Assembly: GCA_001972305.1 (NCBI GenBank)
Contig: BDDD01001680.1
Location: 160,730-224,729, forward strand
Length of the DNA stretch: 64,000 nucleotides
Reading direction: 5' to 3'
Origin: Cephalotus follicularis
Lineage: Eukaryota; Streptophyta; Magnoliopsida; Oxalidales; Cephalotaceae
A program made the translations under genes and the position numbers. Below the pieces are notes generated by a model. It had not been told where the DNA came from, did not search any database, and was given only the letters and a program-made list of their open reading frames with translations. Shown piece by piece: positions 47,696 to 58,800 of this stretch (positions within the stretch are counted from its first letter, which is position 1; each line of letters starts with the position of its first letter).

Positions 47696-48506
47696 ATGTC
47701 TTCTTCACAGTCTTGTTCGCAGTCTTCGAGTTCAAACTATGAGTTCACTGACCCAAGAATCATCTGCAATTGTAGTCTTAATGCTCCAAGAATTACTTCT
47801 TGGAGTGATGCAAACCCTGGCCGTAGATTTCACAGTTGTCCGAGTTACAAGGTAACTTTTTTATTTCCCTTATTTATATCGTGATAAATTTTAATCCTAA
47901 ATCTATTTTTTTATTTCATGATTGCTCAGTCAATACAGTTGTTTACTATATAATTTAAGTAATTCTTGTAATTTTTTTGTATAAAGATCAGACCCTAATC
48001 ACTAAACCCTCCCAACTTCATGATTTGTCTCAAATTCCTGATTTATTTAGATTTAGCTCATACCTTTTATTGAATTGATGCAATTTAATTAATTACACCA
48101 GGTTAGCATGGTTTTCCAATATGTATTTTTTTGTCAAATGTTGTTGGACTATTGATAAAATGAACCAAATTCATTGCAATGGGATTCCTTAAACTTGCAA
48201 TCAAATCCAAATATATTTACTTGTGCTATGTAATTATGACATGTTTTCACTTTGTAGTTGCTTACAGTTGCATTATTTGGTTATTGAATACAGTACACAC
48301 TACCTAATATGGTGTTTGATATATTGTAGGAACATGCTAAGAAATGCAACTTCTTTCTGTGGCATGACCCTGAAATTTCAGGGAGAGCAAAGGATGTTAT
48401 CTTGGAGCTAAGGGATAATCGTAAAATGCTAAAGGCACAAGTGTCTGAGTTGAGAACAGAAAATATGGCACTCAAGAGGAAACTCAATAATGGAGCTCTT
48501 ACAAAT
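47696..48506 (+). CDS. MULE-2 second gene: GRF-type zinc finger protein (5' part)
   Basis: Exon 1 is 47696-47851 (MSSSQSCSQSSSS...), with donor GTAACT. Exon 2 starts at 48330 after TATTGTAG and runs into the assembly gap at 48507. The spliced frame reads IICNCSLNAPRITSWSDANP, then GRRFHSCPSYK joined to EHAKKCNFFLWHDPE, a textbook GRF finger: C-x-C, the NPGRRF motif, two more Cys and a terminal W. A coiled-coil stretch follows (ILELRDNRKMLKAQVSELRT, ENMALKRKLNNG). The 3' end is hidden by the gap. It is convergent to the transposase, and its leader is the element's terminal repeat. Function unknown; zinc-dependent nucleic acid or protein binding is inferred from the family. Confidence 0.78.
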
Positions 48507-49109
48507 NNNNNNNNNNNNNNNNNNNNNNNNNNNNNNNNNNNNNNNNNNNNNNNNNNNNNNNNNNNNNNNNNNNNNNNNNNNNNNNNNNNNNNNNNNNNNN
48601 NNNNNNNNNNNNNNNNNNNNNNNNNNNNNNNNNNNNNNNNNNNNNNNNNNNNNNNNNNNNNNNNNNNNNNNNNNNNNNNNNNNNNNNNNNNNNNNNNNNN
48701 NNNNNNNNNNNNNNNNNNNNNNNNNNNNNNNNNNNNNNNNNNNNNNNNNNNNNNNNNNNNNNNNNNNNNNNNNNNNNNNNNNNNNNNNNNNNNNNNNNNN
48801 NNNNNNNNNNNNNNNNNNNNNNNNNNNNNNNNNNNNNNNNNNNNNNNNNNNNNNNNNNNNNNNNNNNNNNNNNNNNNNNNNNNNNNNNNNNNNNNNNNNN
48901 NNNNNNNNNNNNNNNNNNNNNNNNNNNNNNNNNNNNNNNNNNNNNNNNNNNNNNNNNNNNNNNNNNNNNNNNNNNNNNNNNNNNNNNNNNNNNNNNNNNN
49001 NNNNNNNNNNNNNNNNNNNNNNNNNNNNNNNNNNNNNNNNNNNNNNNNNNNNNNNNNNNNNNNNNNNNNNNNNNNNNNNNNNNNNNNNNNNNNNNNNNNN
49101 NNNNNNNNN
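48507..49109. other. Assembly gap (603 N)
   Basis: Unknown bases only. The right edge starts inside a 30-bp tandem repeat (49110-49139 and 49140-49169, unit TGCCTTGGGTCATATTGGAT...), so the gap probably is an unresolved array. Frames drawn across the N stretch are not real. Confidence 0.98.
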
Positions 49110-52100
49110 TGCCTTGGGTCATATTGGATTGCATTTGGTTGCCTTGGGTCATATTGGATTGCATTTGGTCATGGTTGCTGCTTTCAACCCTCTCTTGCTG
49201 GTTCCTCCAACTCTTCCTCTGCCCCATGTTGCTGTCCCCAGGTGAAATGAATCTTGCATGCTTTGTACCAGGCTACATGTGACAGAAATTATTACAAGTC
49301 ATCTTTGGGTACATTATTTCATATCATGAATGTTCAGATGAAACTTACATTGAGATTTTGCACTCCAGTATCAATGTCAGTGTATATCCCTAGACCTCTC
49401 TGCCTTTTCCAACCAGTTATTGCACTCCTCATCTCCTCCCTCTCATGCTTCTCCCTGGCCCTCTGCTGTTGTTTCTCCATCTTCTCCCTGGCCTTTTTCT
49501 GTTCTCTCTCTTGCTTATCCTTCAATCTCTTATCCTCTTTATCCTGTTTTTCTTTAGCTTTCCTTCTTTGTATTTCTTCATTGTCTATAGGATTCACTTG
49601 GTTTGTTTGTCCAGTCACCTGTTCATCCATAATTAAAACACACAGTAATTATAAAATAGTTGAAAGAAAATAAATTATGGTAATATATGTAAAATACTTA
49701 CCATAGAACACCCTCTTTTGTTATGTCCTTGCGATCCACAAACTTTACAAGTCATCCTCCTCCCAGTCCTGGCTAGCTTCCCCACCCTTTGCTTCTTTGG
49801 CTCAAGTGGATCTTTCCTTCTACACAATTTTGGCCTTCCAGGCATTTTCTTGAATGGTGGTGGCAGAATTGGGTCCAATCCTGTCTTTGGCCAAAATTTT
49901 GAGCTTTTAACTGGCTGAATTGGGTATTGGTAGGCATTCAAATAGAACTCCTTTTTGTACCAATGGGCTACATAGTCTTCAGGTGCTTTCTCGTCTGAAT
50001 TTAGCACACAAATTGCATGTGGACAAGGTATTCCAGTCAAATCACACTCTCTGCAGGAGCAACTCCTTTCATGTAGAATGACATTATGCCTATCAACCCC
50101 ATGAACCACTTCATACCCCAACTCCCCATTCCAATCTAAACTGCAATTGTCAGTCACCTTTTTGTTGTCATATAATTTTTTCAAGATTCTTGGTGCAATG
50201 TCCCCACTCCATTTGTCAGCATATATCTTCTTCTCATGAATTCTCCTTATAATTGCAATCCTTATGTCTTCAAGCATTGACACAATGGCCTTTGTCCTAG
50301 CTTGGAGGATCCATCCATTAAAAGTCTCAGCCAAGTTGTTATCTATGATTTCACATTTTGGTTGAGTGCTGAAGTATGCCTTGCACCAATGCCTTGGATT
50401 TAGTTTCATCATGTCATCATGTGGATCCCCCTTATTCATGCCCTTAATAATCTTCATGTTATCCTCGAATTGTGGAACATTTGTAGACTTTGCAGCATTC
50501 CAAAATAGCTTCTTTAGTTCTCTACCAGCATGTTTCTTGCACCAATTGTGGTAAATATGTCTTGCACACATCCTGTGCTCCAAATGTGGCATGAGCTCAG
50601 CAAGAACTTGCTGTAATCCCTATAAATAAGGACAGAACAAGAAAAAAAGAAAAAAAGAAATCAACAACTCAGAAAACAGATATGTAATAGAATGAACAAA
50701 GGAAGCATAATATGTTACTGGTTTAGAATAGAATTTAATACCTTTGTCTGGTCAGATATTATAGTCAGGCCATAGCCATTAGTTGTTCCAATATCCTCCA
50801 TCAGTAATTGAATGAACCACCGCCAAGAATCCGTGCACTCCACCTCCACTATAGCCCATGCTATTGGAAACATCTGGTTGTTTCCATCTCTCCCAATTAC
50901 TGTTAACAGCTCACCCTTACACAGTCCCTTTAAGAAACACCCATCCATACCAATGATAGGTCTACACCCAGCTAACCACCCCTTTTTACAAGCATCAAAA
51001 CATACATACATTCTTTGGAACAGCAATGGCCTATCATCTCCCCCAATCCTCTCAGTTTTTATTCTTACTGTACTCCCAGGGTTAGTCCTCATCAATTCCT
51101 CTCCATAATCCCTTAACATGGCAAACTGCTCCTTGTGATTTCCTTCCATCTCTTTAATTACTATGCCTTTAGACCTCATGCACTTACTAATGCCAACATT
51201 CACTTTAAATTCTTTCTTGCACCATTCTTTGATTTCCAATAGTTTGCATTTTGGTGAAGTTATTATCCTGTCTTTGAATTCAACAGCAATGAATCTTGTT
51301 GTGACTCTCTTGTTTTTGAATTTATGGTTGCACTTGTGCTCACGGTGATAAGTCTTCACTTTAAATGACTGATCATTCCTCTCGATGCTTGCATATATAT
51401 ACCAGGGACAACCTTTTGCACATTTGGCTTGAACCCTCTTTGAGTCATTAATTGGCATGCTTATTTCAACTCTTCTAGCCACAGAATATTTTGTGATGGC
51501 TTGTCTAAATTGTTTCACACTATCAAAGAGCATACCAACCTCAAAATATGGAACCTTGTCATTAGCACAGTAAGATGGAAATTGACTCTTCCTTCTTACA
51601 AGTTCACCATTCTCACTATCCTCACTATAACTTCCTAAGTCATCAGAGTCAAAATATTCACTTTCAGTACCCCCCTCCCTGTTACTACTACCACCCTTTC
51701 CCACTGGTTCAAAATCTATATCTTCTGAATCATTGCTCACTGAATAAGCCCCAAAATCTTCTTCAATGATATCTTCAGCAAAATTCTTAACATCTTCTTC
51801 ATCCCCATCAGAATCACTTGAAAACTCCACATCAACTGGGACCTTATCCCCATCATTGCTGACCTCATTGTCATCACTGCTCTCAGCCTCATAAGCCTCA
51901 TTAGAATTCCTATTCCCTTTCCCACTTAAATTCTCATCATTATTTATGTCTTCATTACTACCTTTATTGTGTGGTTCATGGACTATTTGAGGTATATCAA
52001 CTCCATGTTCAAAGTAAATCTTTAACTTATGGGTTATAGCTAACAAAGTAAGCATCTCGTTAGTGCTTTTGTCATCGATTATTAGTCTTAAACCCTCCTT

Positions 52101-52310
52101 TAGAGGCATGTCAGGTACCCTATAAAACATTCTCACTAAATTATGATATCCTAACTCCTTAGCAATTGCAACCAATTCAAAATAAGCTATATGATCAATA
52201 TCAAAATTTCGCACTTCACTCTGTAAACAATTGACATACCTAATGTCTGGCATGCCCACAAAATTCCCCCACTGAAAAAACACAAGTGTCACTGTTCCAC
52301 TATTGCACAT
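49110..52310 (-). CDS. MULE-2 transposase (mudrA-like), 3' end in the gap
   Basis: Start ATG 52310-52308 (MCNSGTVTLVFFQWGNF), just after a likely 5'-UTR intron acceptor TTTTGTAG; the upstream GTG is not needed. Exons: 52310-50742, 50619-49702, 49618-49349 and 49272 into the gap. Parts in order: PB1-like N-terminus, acidic linker (about residues 110-230), DNA-binding region (KCAKGCPWYIYASI, YHREHKCNHKF), MULE catalytic domain with PIIGMDGCFLKGLCKGELLT and TIISDQTK, then RHIYHNWCKKHAGRELK, the SWIM finger CSCRECDLTGIPCPHA and the CCHC knuckle CKVCGSQGHNKRGC. The C-terminus is a Lys/Glu/Gln-rich coiled coil (49600-49400) followed by repeats of the type QMQSNMTQGN. No stop is seen in the exons, so this could encode a full protein. 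Confidence 0.85.
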
Positions 52311-52634
52311 TGTGTGGCAGTACACTACAAAAATTTAAAAATTCAAGTAAGTACCGTAATGGGACGATAATGTCAAAAAAGTAATAAACCTACATATGAT
52401 ATTTTGAAGACTTTAAAAGAACAAAAAAGAAACAGAAAAAAAAAAGGTATCAGTAACCTAACAAGGATTTCGGAGACAAAGAAATAATATACGTTATTAT
52501 CTATGACTAGAAAGAGAATTACCTTTTTCAATCTTCTAACTTCGTAACCCCATGTCTGGCATGCCCACAGATTTGGGTTTTCTATTTTGAATTTGTCGAA
52601 TCAGATAATGTAAGGTTAGGGTTTCGTGCTTTGA

Positions 52635-52867
52635 ATCTGTGATTGAATAAGTTCTTGAATCTGTAGCGATTTAGGTTTCTATAGGATAGATTTAGGGATT
52701 CAATTGATTGAGAAGCTGATTTTTGTTGGTGACGGATTTAGGAGTGAAATCTAGGGTTCATGGCAGATTGGTTTGTGCATTTTTTTTCTTTTTGATCGTG
52801 TGTGTGTTTTGTATTGATTTCTGCCACGTCAACATTTCTATTTGTTTAATATTTCATAAAGCCACGT
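52635..52867 (-). repeat. MULE-2 right terminal inverted repeat (outer end missing)
   Basis: Inverted copy of 47464-47695. It forms the 5' leader side of the transposase gene. It stops at GCCACGT (52861-52867), where Copia E begins. Confidence 0.9.
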
Positions 52868-53159
52868 AACGAAACATATTTCACCAAAATTCTTCTACAC
52901 CCATGAGCTTCAGAAAAATAGTGATATTGATGTACAACAAATCCGATCAAGTGACAATTTAGCGGATTTATTTACGAAGGCATTACCGGGTACTATATTC
53001 AAGAAGCTCAGACGTGATATTGTGATGCGTCAGATTAAAGATCTTCATTAATACAGTTCAAGAAGTTGTGAAGTTTTGTTTCAGGGGAAGACTGTACTCT
53101 TTTTCCTTCGCAAAGGTTTTTATCCCAATGGGTTTTTCCTAGCAAGGTTTTAACGAGAC

Positions 53160-54994
53160 TGTAATAACCGGGAATTTTTGTAAATAAAATATATGTAATA
53201 ATCGGGAATTTTTGTAAATAAAATATATGAGTAAAAATGTACGGTTTTAAGGAATAGTAATTTGGCCCAAAAATGTGATATTATTATTGGATTAAAAATT
53301 TAATGTATGACTGTTGGGTCTAGAATAGAGATTTGGACCCGAAATATTAATGGCCCAATTAGAATTGAATTTAAAGAAGGGTTGAGAGTTAGACCCCACA
53401 TGTGTTGATATTGGGCCAAGGAATTAGAAATAAAATGAGGAGTGTATTGGGCTGTCCTCGGCAGCCCATGGTGGAAGGAAATGAGGAAGATGTTGGAAGT
53501 TGGTAGTGAAGTCCAGAACCTTCTGCAAGTGACTATAAAAGGGAGGCTTCTTGGTGGGTCACGGCTGCTGGAGAAAGGAAAGGAGAAAAAGACAAGAAAT
53601 GAAGGAGATCTGGAGAAATCTTGTCTCCTTCCTCCTCTCCTATATAATCTCCCACTTTCAGCTCAAAAAGGCATGCAAGAAACACACTGAAGCAAGGGAA
53701 GTTTCAATTGTGAGCTGAGGGGCAGTGAAGTTGAAAGAGTGTTTGAGGAGCTGCACTGAGCAAGGAAGGAAGCACACGATCAGAGGAACTGAGGTAGGTT
53801 TCCCTACCAGCACTCTTCCGTAGTTATTTGATAATGTTATAATGTTGTTAGTATAGAATAATTGTCTTAGAGATGCAAGATAAAGTGTACACCACTCCTC
53901 GGACACTGTTAAGACACCCCATTGAGCACGCGTTCGTGCCTCTAAGCAGTGTCACTGGCGTACTTGCTTATACTGGGCAGTGCGTCATGTGCATTGCGTT
54001 ACTTGTTGAGAATGCCAAATGGAGTACCATGCACTGAGGATAACATGGGCAGAGGACGTCACTGTCCTCTGCATGCTCCTCACATCCATACCATAGTCAC
54101 CCACGCACCCTCATGTCAAGGAAACTGCCCAGGACACTAGGTTGAGCCTTCCACTGTCCCTTGCGTGCAACGGCGTCGGACTACCTCTGTAAGACGCCAA
54201 GGTGCCATCGCCCGAGGACTGGAGTAGAGGACGCACCAGTGTTGAGCGCGAAGGACGAGATGAGCCGGGTGGATCACCGAGATAGCCTAATGGATCACCG
54301 ACCGAGATGAGCCGACGGATCACCAATTGAGATGAGCCGACTGATCACCGATCGAGATGAGCCACACTAAATGTTACGGTTAATGTTATTGTATTGTATA
54401 CTGAATTATATTGTTTATTCCTCCCGGCTTCTTCACCTTTAACGTCTGGAGTGCGTTACCGCTCCTCCCCAAGGGGGATGCCGTGGAAGGATTTTTATAA
54501 TGGCTGTTAATGATTAACTGTTAGTGATAGTGACTGAATTAATATATTGTACTATTCCCTGCTGCATCTCGCATTGCATACATATTTATATCTGCTGCAT
54601 TGCACTCCACACATGCACGGGTAGGGGTTCCTACACAACCAGTGGTTGCTGACCCATTACATTTCAATGTAATGGGTCAGGTACAGGTGGAGCTTCACAG
54701 CAATCCGAAGACTGAACCAAGGTAAGTTCTCCTCCTCCAGATGCAGTTCGGCGACCTCGAAGTTCTATAAAGTGATGTATTTATGACCTGCCGGATTGTG
54801 GCAGAGCAATCATTTAATTATTGTACGAACTGAACTTATCCACGAGAAATTCTATTTTTATGAGATTTTCCGCATGCACTATTATATTGATTTAAAGGTG
54901 TTTTTAATGTTTAAATTTTCCTGCAATTTATTAAATGTCACTGTTAGTAGAGCGTCATACCTTGGGGATTTCCTTGGGGTTTTGGGGCGTTACA
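53160..54994 (+). mobile_element. Gypsy-type solo LTR, 1835 bp
   Basis: Starts TGTAATAACCGGG and ends GGGGCGTTACA, with a perfect TSD GAGAC (53155-53159 and 54995-54999). TGTAA/TTACA ends and the length are typical of Tekay/Del-like Gypsy LTRs (recall). There is no internal region, so it arose by LTR-LTR recombination. The first 34 bp are tandemly doubled (53160-53193, 53194-53227). Short repeats of the type GATGAGCCGACGGATCACC lie at about 54250-54365. Confidence 0.88.
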
Positions 54995-55038
54995 GAGACA
55001 GTCATAGTGATATGGAATAACAATTCAAGGGGGAGTAT

Positions 55039-55250
55039 TGTAAAGCAGCCGCCGCCGCCAGCATAGTGAATTACTATTCTAAACACTATTCCAACAAACT
55101 CCTATAAATAGGAATGTAATGTTAAGAAGAAATTAAGGAATTCATAATAAGAAATCTCTTATTCTCTCTTACTTTCTTTCTCAATTTCTCTCCGAATCTT
55201 TTATAGTATAATTTTCTTTTGTGAATTAATAATCCCAGAAGTTTATAACA
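55039..55250 (+). repeat. 3' LTR of Copia E
   Basis: Starts TGTAAAGCAGCC after the purine tract and ends TTTATAACA. CCTATAAATAGG (near 55101) is a plausible TATA region. Confidence 0.75.
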
Positions 55251-55709
55251 GAAGGAAGATTTTGTTGGTGTTTCTCGTATAATAATATGTGGACAAATTA
55301 CATCACCTTTTTCATTTGAAATTAAATGAAAATTCTACCAGTTATGTAATATGGCCCAAAAAAAAAAAAAAACAAATGAAATACAAGTATAAGGATATTA
55401 ATTTATTAAAGAAAATTACTAATGTTAACGGGACAATGTAATCAGTCAAAAATTGCTGCACTGGAAGCAAGCAACAAGCAGTCCATAATTATTAAGCGTA
55501 GAGAGGAGAAGAAGAAGAAGAAGAAGCGTTACGGAAGGAAGGAAGACAAAAAAGAAGCGCAAAATGGGGCATAGCAGAGATAACCTAATAAATAGTGTTT
55601 TTGAGCTGAAGCGGACCCCCACTTGAAGTCATTGGGGTCTAGTCTCTAGAGGGAGGGAGGGACTACTGCAACTAGAGAAGAGAAGCAGACGAGAGAAGAG
55701 CATACAAAA
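55251..55709 (+). other. Upstream region and 5' UTR of the five-exon gene
   Basis: Holds poly-A and GAAGAAGAAG runs (about 55507-55526) and a purine-rich stretch before the start codon. I see no firm TATA box. Confidence 0.5.
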
Positions 55710-55806
55710 ATGGCGGAGAACTTGCCCAACTCTTCTTCTTCTTCTCCTCCTTCTGCCTCCCACTCTGCCACTCAACCCGCTGCACCACCGCCACCATTCC
55801 CCCTCA

Positions 55807-55848
<42 letters not shown>

Positions 55849-58800
55849 TTTTATGTACATATGTATGTATGCGCTGTGTAGTGATTGTTTTGAGTGTTTT
55901 TGGCAATTGTATAGGTTGAACCAGAATCCGACAATGGGGCCCCCAATGAGATGGAACAAAAGCCTCATATAGCTATGGACCATTTTGCGTGAGTCTTTCT
56001 TTTTCCAAGTATCTGATATAATTGCATCACTTTCTTTCTTTAATTCAATTTCCTCATGCTTATCCTCTGTGATTTTTTTTTATTGTCGAAATTACTTAAC
56101 TTGTTTTTATGTTACACACACATGTATTTTGAATTGCAAATGCAATTATTTTGCATTTAATCTGCCAAATTCGAGAGTTTCTGTGCTAGTTAGCTAAATG
56201 ATGGTTTTGTTTAGTACCATATGTTTGTTGCTGCTTCTGCTAATCTAACTGGAGCTTTATCTGTTTATCTATTTATTTTACTTAATTGCTTTGAAATTTC
56301 AGTGGCAAAGTACGTGTTTTTTATGGTAAATTGTTTGATAAGTTGGGTTTAAAGAAAATGTTATAGCTCAACTTGAGAAACATAATTTTTGGGTTTCTTT
56401 TTTAATTTTTAATTGTGTTTTGCTGGTGAATTCGGAATGTATATTTTTTTGCGAAAGCAAAAAGTTTAAGTTCATCTGCAACTAACAGATCATATAATGT
56501 ACAATAGATGTTAGTGTACCTAGACTGATCTATGAATTAAAGCTTTTTTTTTTTTTTTTCCTTTTATGCACAATTGTTTATATATCTGTATAATTTTGCT
56601 ATCCTGTATAAGGCAGTGGCTGCACAAAGCTGGTTTCTGTATGTATCTATAACCCTGCAGTGTTATGAAACTAGGACACTGAAAGTGGTTACTTTCCTTT
56701 TATGATATTATATCCCCATGTTAGATCAGGCAATAGTTCTGAGAAAACCATGGTTTGGACCTATTACTGATAAATACAGAGAGAGGAACGGTGGTGAATG
56801 CTTATGTGATATTGCATGGATTAGTCATAATCAGAAATAATTGAAACTAGGAAATGTTTGGATATGACCGTTAGGAAACCTTGTCCCTGACAGTTGTTCG
56901 ATAGTCTTTTTGGAACTTTGTGGTGAAACTACTAAATGTGTCTGTTTCATCATGGATAGGAAGTTTTTAAGAGGTGTGCTACGTTCGCTTGCCCATGCTC
57001 TCTCTATTTATGGCCCAAGTAAACCAAATCGGTCCCACTTAAATTCACTCGTTGGATAATATTCGCTGGTGATCCTGCTTGTGCTGCTTGACCAAACTAA
57101 ATGGGTGAGTGACAGCCACTTGCAAGTAACGTAGCACTCCTGAGTTTTTAGTGGTGACTAAGTAGATCAATTGAACTCAAATGATGTTCAGCTTTCAAGG
57201 CTGTTTCTTGCATGTTAATGTCAACGCATAATAATGCCAAAACGGGTGATGTATGCTGGAACTATTGTCATGATTAAGTGATTAATGCGTTTCCACTCAG
57301 CTCATTATTAGAAGAGAATGCAAAGGATTCCGTTTAATTTATTGATTTAAAAATAAATTGTTGAAAAGGCACCTAGAGTCAATCGTCTTTGAACTTTGCT
57401 TGCAAACTTTAAAAGGTATTTAAAGAAATTTTTTTTTTCACTTCATCAAAATTTTGCTCATAAAATTTTTGCTTCGATTCAAGGTTGTTATAAGCTGGAT
57501 GCTCTATTGTTTACAATTTTCTGCACATTGTTTAAACTGATATCCTTACAAGGAGTGAATATTTATATTGATTTTGCTACGTCTATATGTGTAAGGTAAT
57601 TAATACTATGTGTCATAGAAATTTATAGGGTGATACAAATTTTTCAGTACAGTGAAACACTTAAGTTTTTGAAACCTCTGTCCTTGATTTGATCACTTGA
57701 ATGTAGCCTGTTTCTTTGTGTGTACAAATTTAACATTCATCACTACAACTTACTGACGTCTTGAAGATACTTATGTAATGCTTTAGTAATTGCTCACACA
57801 TTTAGTGTACTCCTTTATTGGCTGTTCAATTCTATGCAGCGTTCAAAACTCTAATTCTCTCTCTTCAAGTCTATAACACTTACTACCTTACTAACCCATC
57901 CATCCATGCTGAGTAAAGCTCCCATCTAGTTACATACTGAACATCTTTGACAGTCTGCTGGAATAAAATATTACATAAATGAGGCTCCATAAAGGAATGA
58001 ATCATGGCATTACAGTTAACGTCCCTATTTATATTTTGTTACAATGGGTTGGATTTAAATATGTGAAGCTCATTATTTACCAATTTTGAGCACCTTGGCC
58101 ACCAATATAATTTGGTTTTGAGTCCACTTCACATAATGCTGAAATAGAATATGTTATGTGATGTTCATTGTCCTGTGCTTTTGCTCCGTTATACCTGTTC
58201 TGTTGTTTGGATGGATATAGATATTTTTGAAGGATCACGAGATAGAAAATGAACAATTAAAGGGAAGGAGAAAAGCACAAGATTGCGATCATTGACAGAG
58301 ATTGCCCCAAGTGCAAAGATCATCCTTTAGTGATATAAGATACCCATACAAATTTTTTAATGCATGCTAGATCTTAGTGTCTTACCATAATGCTTTGTCT
58401 GGTTTCCAAGAAGTTTGAACTCATGCTATTTCTGTTAATGCAGAACTGCATTAAGAGTGGATACTTTTAGCATATATGAGTATGTCCTGAAAGATGCAAA
58501 AAAGATTGGAGTGTTAGTATGTTAGGAATAGATCCTCGGAGTGAAGAAAGGGAACTTACCTTTTTTAGGGGTAGATAGATGGAATCCTGTTATTGAATAA
58601 TGATTTTGCATTTAATATTTTGTTCTTATAGCTGGCATGCTTGAGAGTGAATTGTCAGGATCCATATGCTCACATATGTTGGCTCTGTTCTAACAGTGAG
58701 ATACAGAAAGATAAATAAATAATGATTTCCATTAGTTTCCATTTTCATGTGCAAAATCAATGATGTACTTTTACTTTGGTTAGGTTTCTTAATAGCGCAG

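Larger units (their letters stand above)
47295..52867 (-). mobile_element. MULE-2, Mutator-like element with transposase and convergent GRF zinc finger gene, right end lost
   Basis: Left end approximately 47295 (GGCTAAACTACAAATTTAG); the right end is cut at 52867. Terminal inverted repeats 47464-47695 and 52635-52867 match over about 232 bp with only a handful of differences; the outer about 170 bp of the left repeat has no partner. A mudrA-like transposase runs on the minus strand from the right, and a GRF zinc finger gene on the plus strand from the left. The 603-bp gap (48507-49109) hides where they meet. Near-identical repeats suggest recent activity or gene conversion. Confidence 0.87.
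52868..55250 (+). mobile_element. Copia E, 3' fragment split by a solo LTR
   Basis: The RNase H C-terminus (52871-53051: FFYTHELQKNSDIDVQQIRS, DNLADLFTKALPG, MRQIKDLH then TAA) is followed by the untranslated tail. This is interrupted at 53160-54994 by a solo LTR, then resumes with the purine tract TTCAAGGGGGAG and a 212-bp LTR (55039-55250). The 5' part of the element is absent; the left border is the junction with MULE-2. Confidence 0.82.

Noticed and set aside
48402-49250. Long open frames on both strands across 48507-49109
   Set aside because: They consist mostly of N. Only the real sequence at the edges was used, as exons of the GRF gene and of the transposase.
52308-52325. Upstream GTG start for the MULE-2 transposase
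   Set aside because: A nuclear plant gene would use ATG; the ATG at 52310-52308 follows a splice acceptor and precedes the conserved N-terminus.
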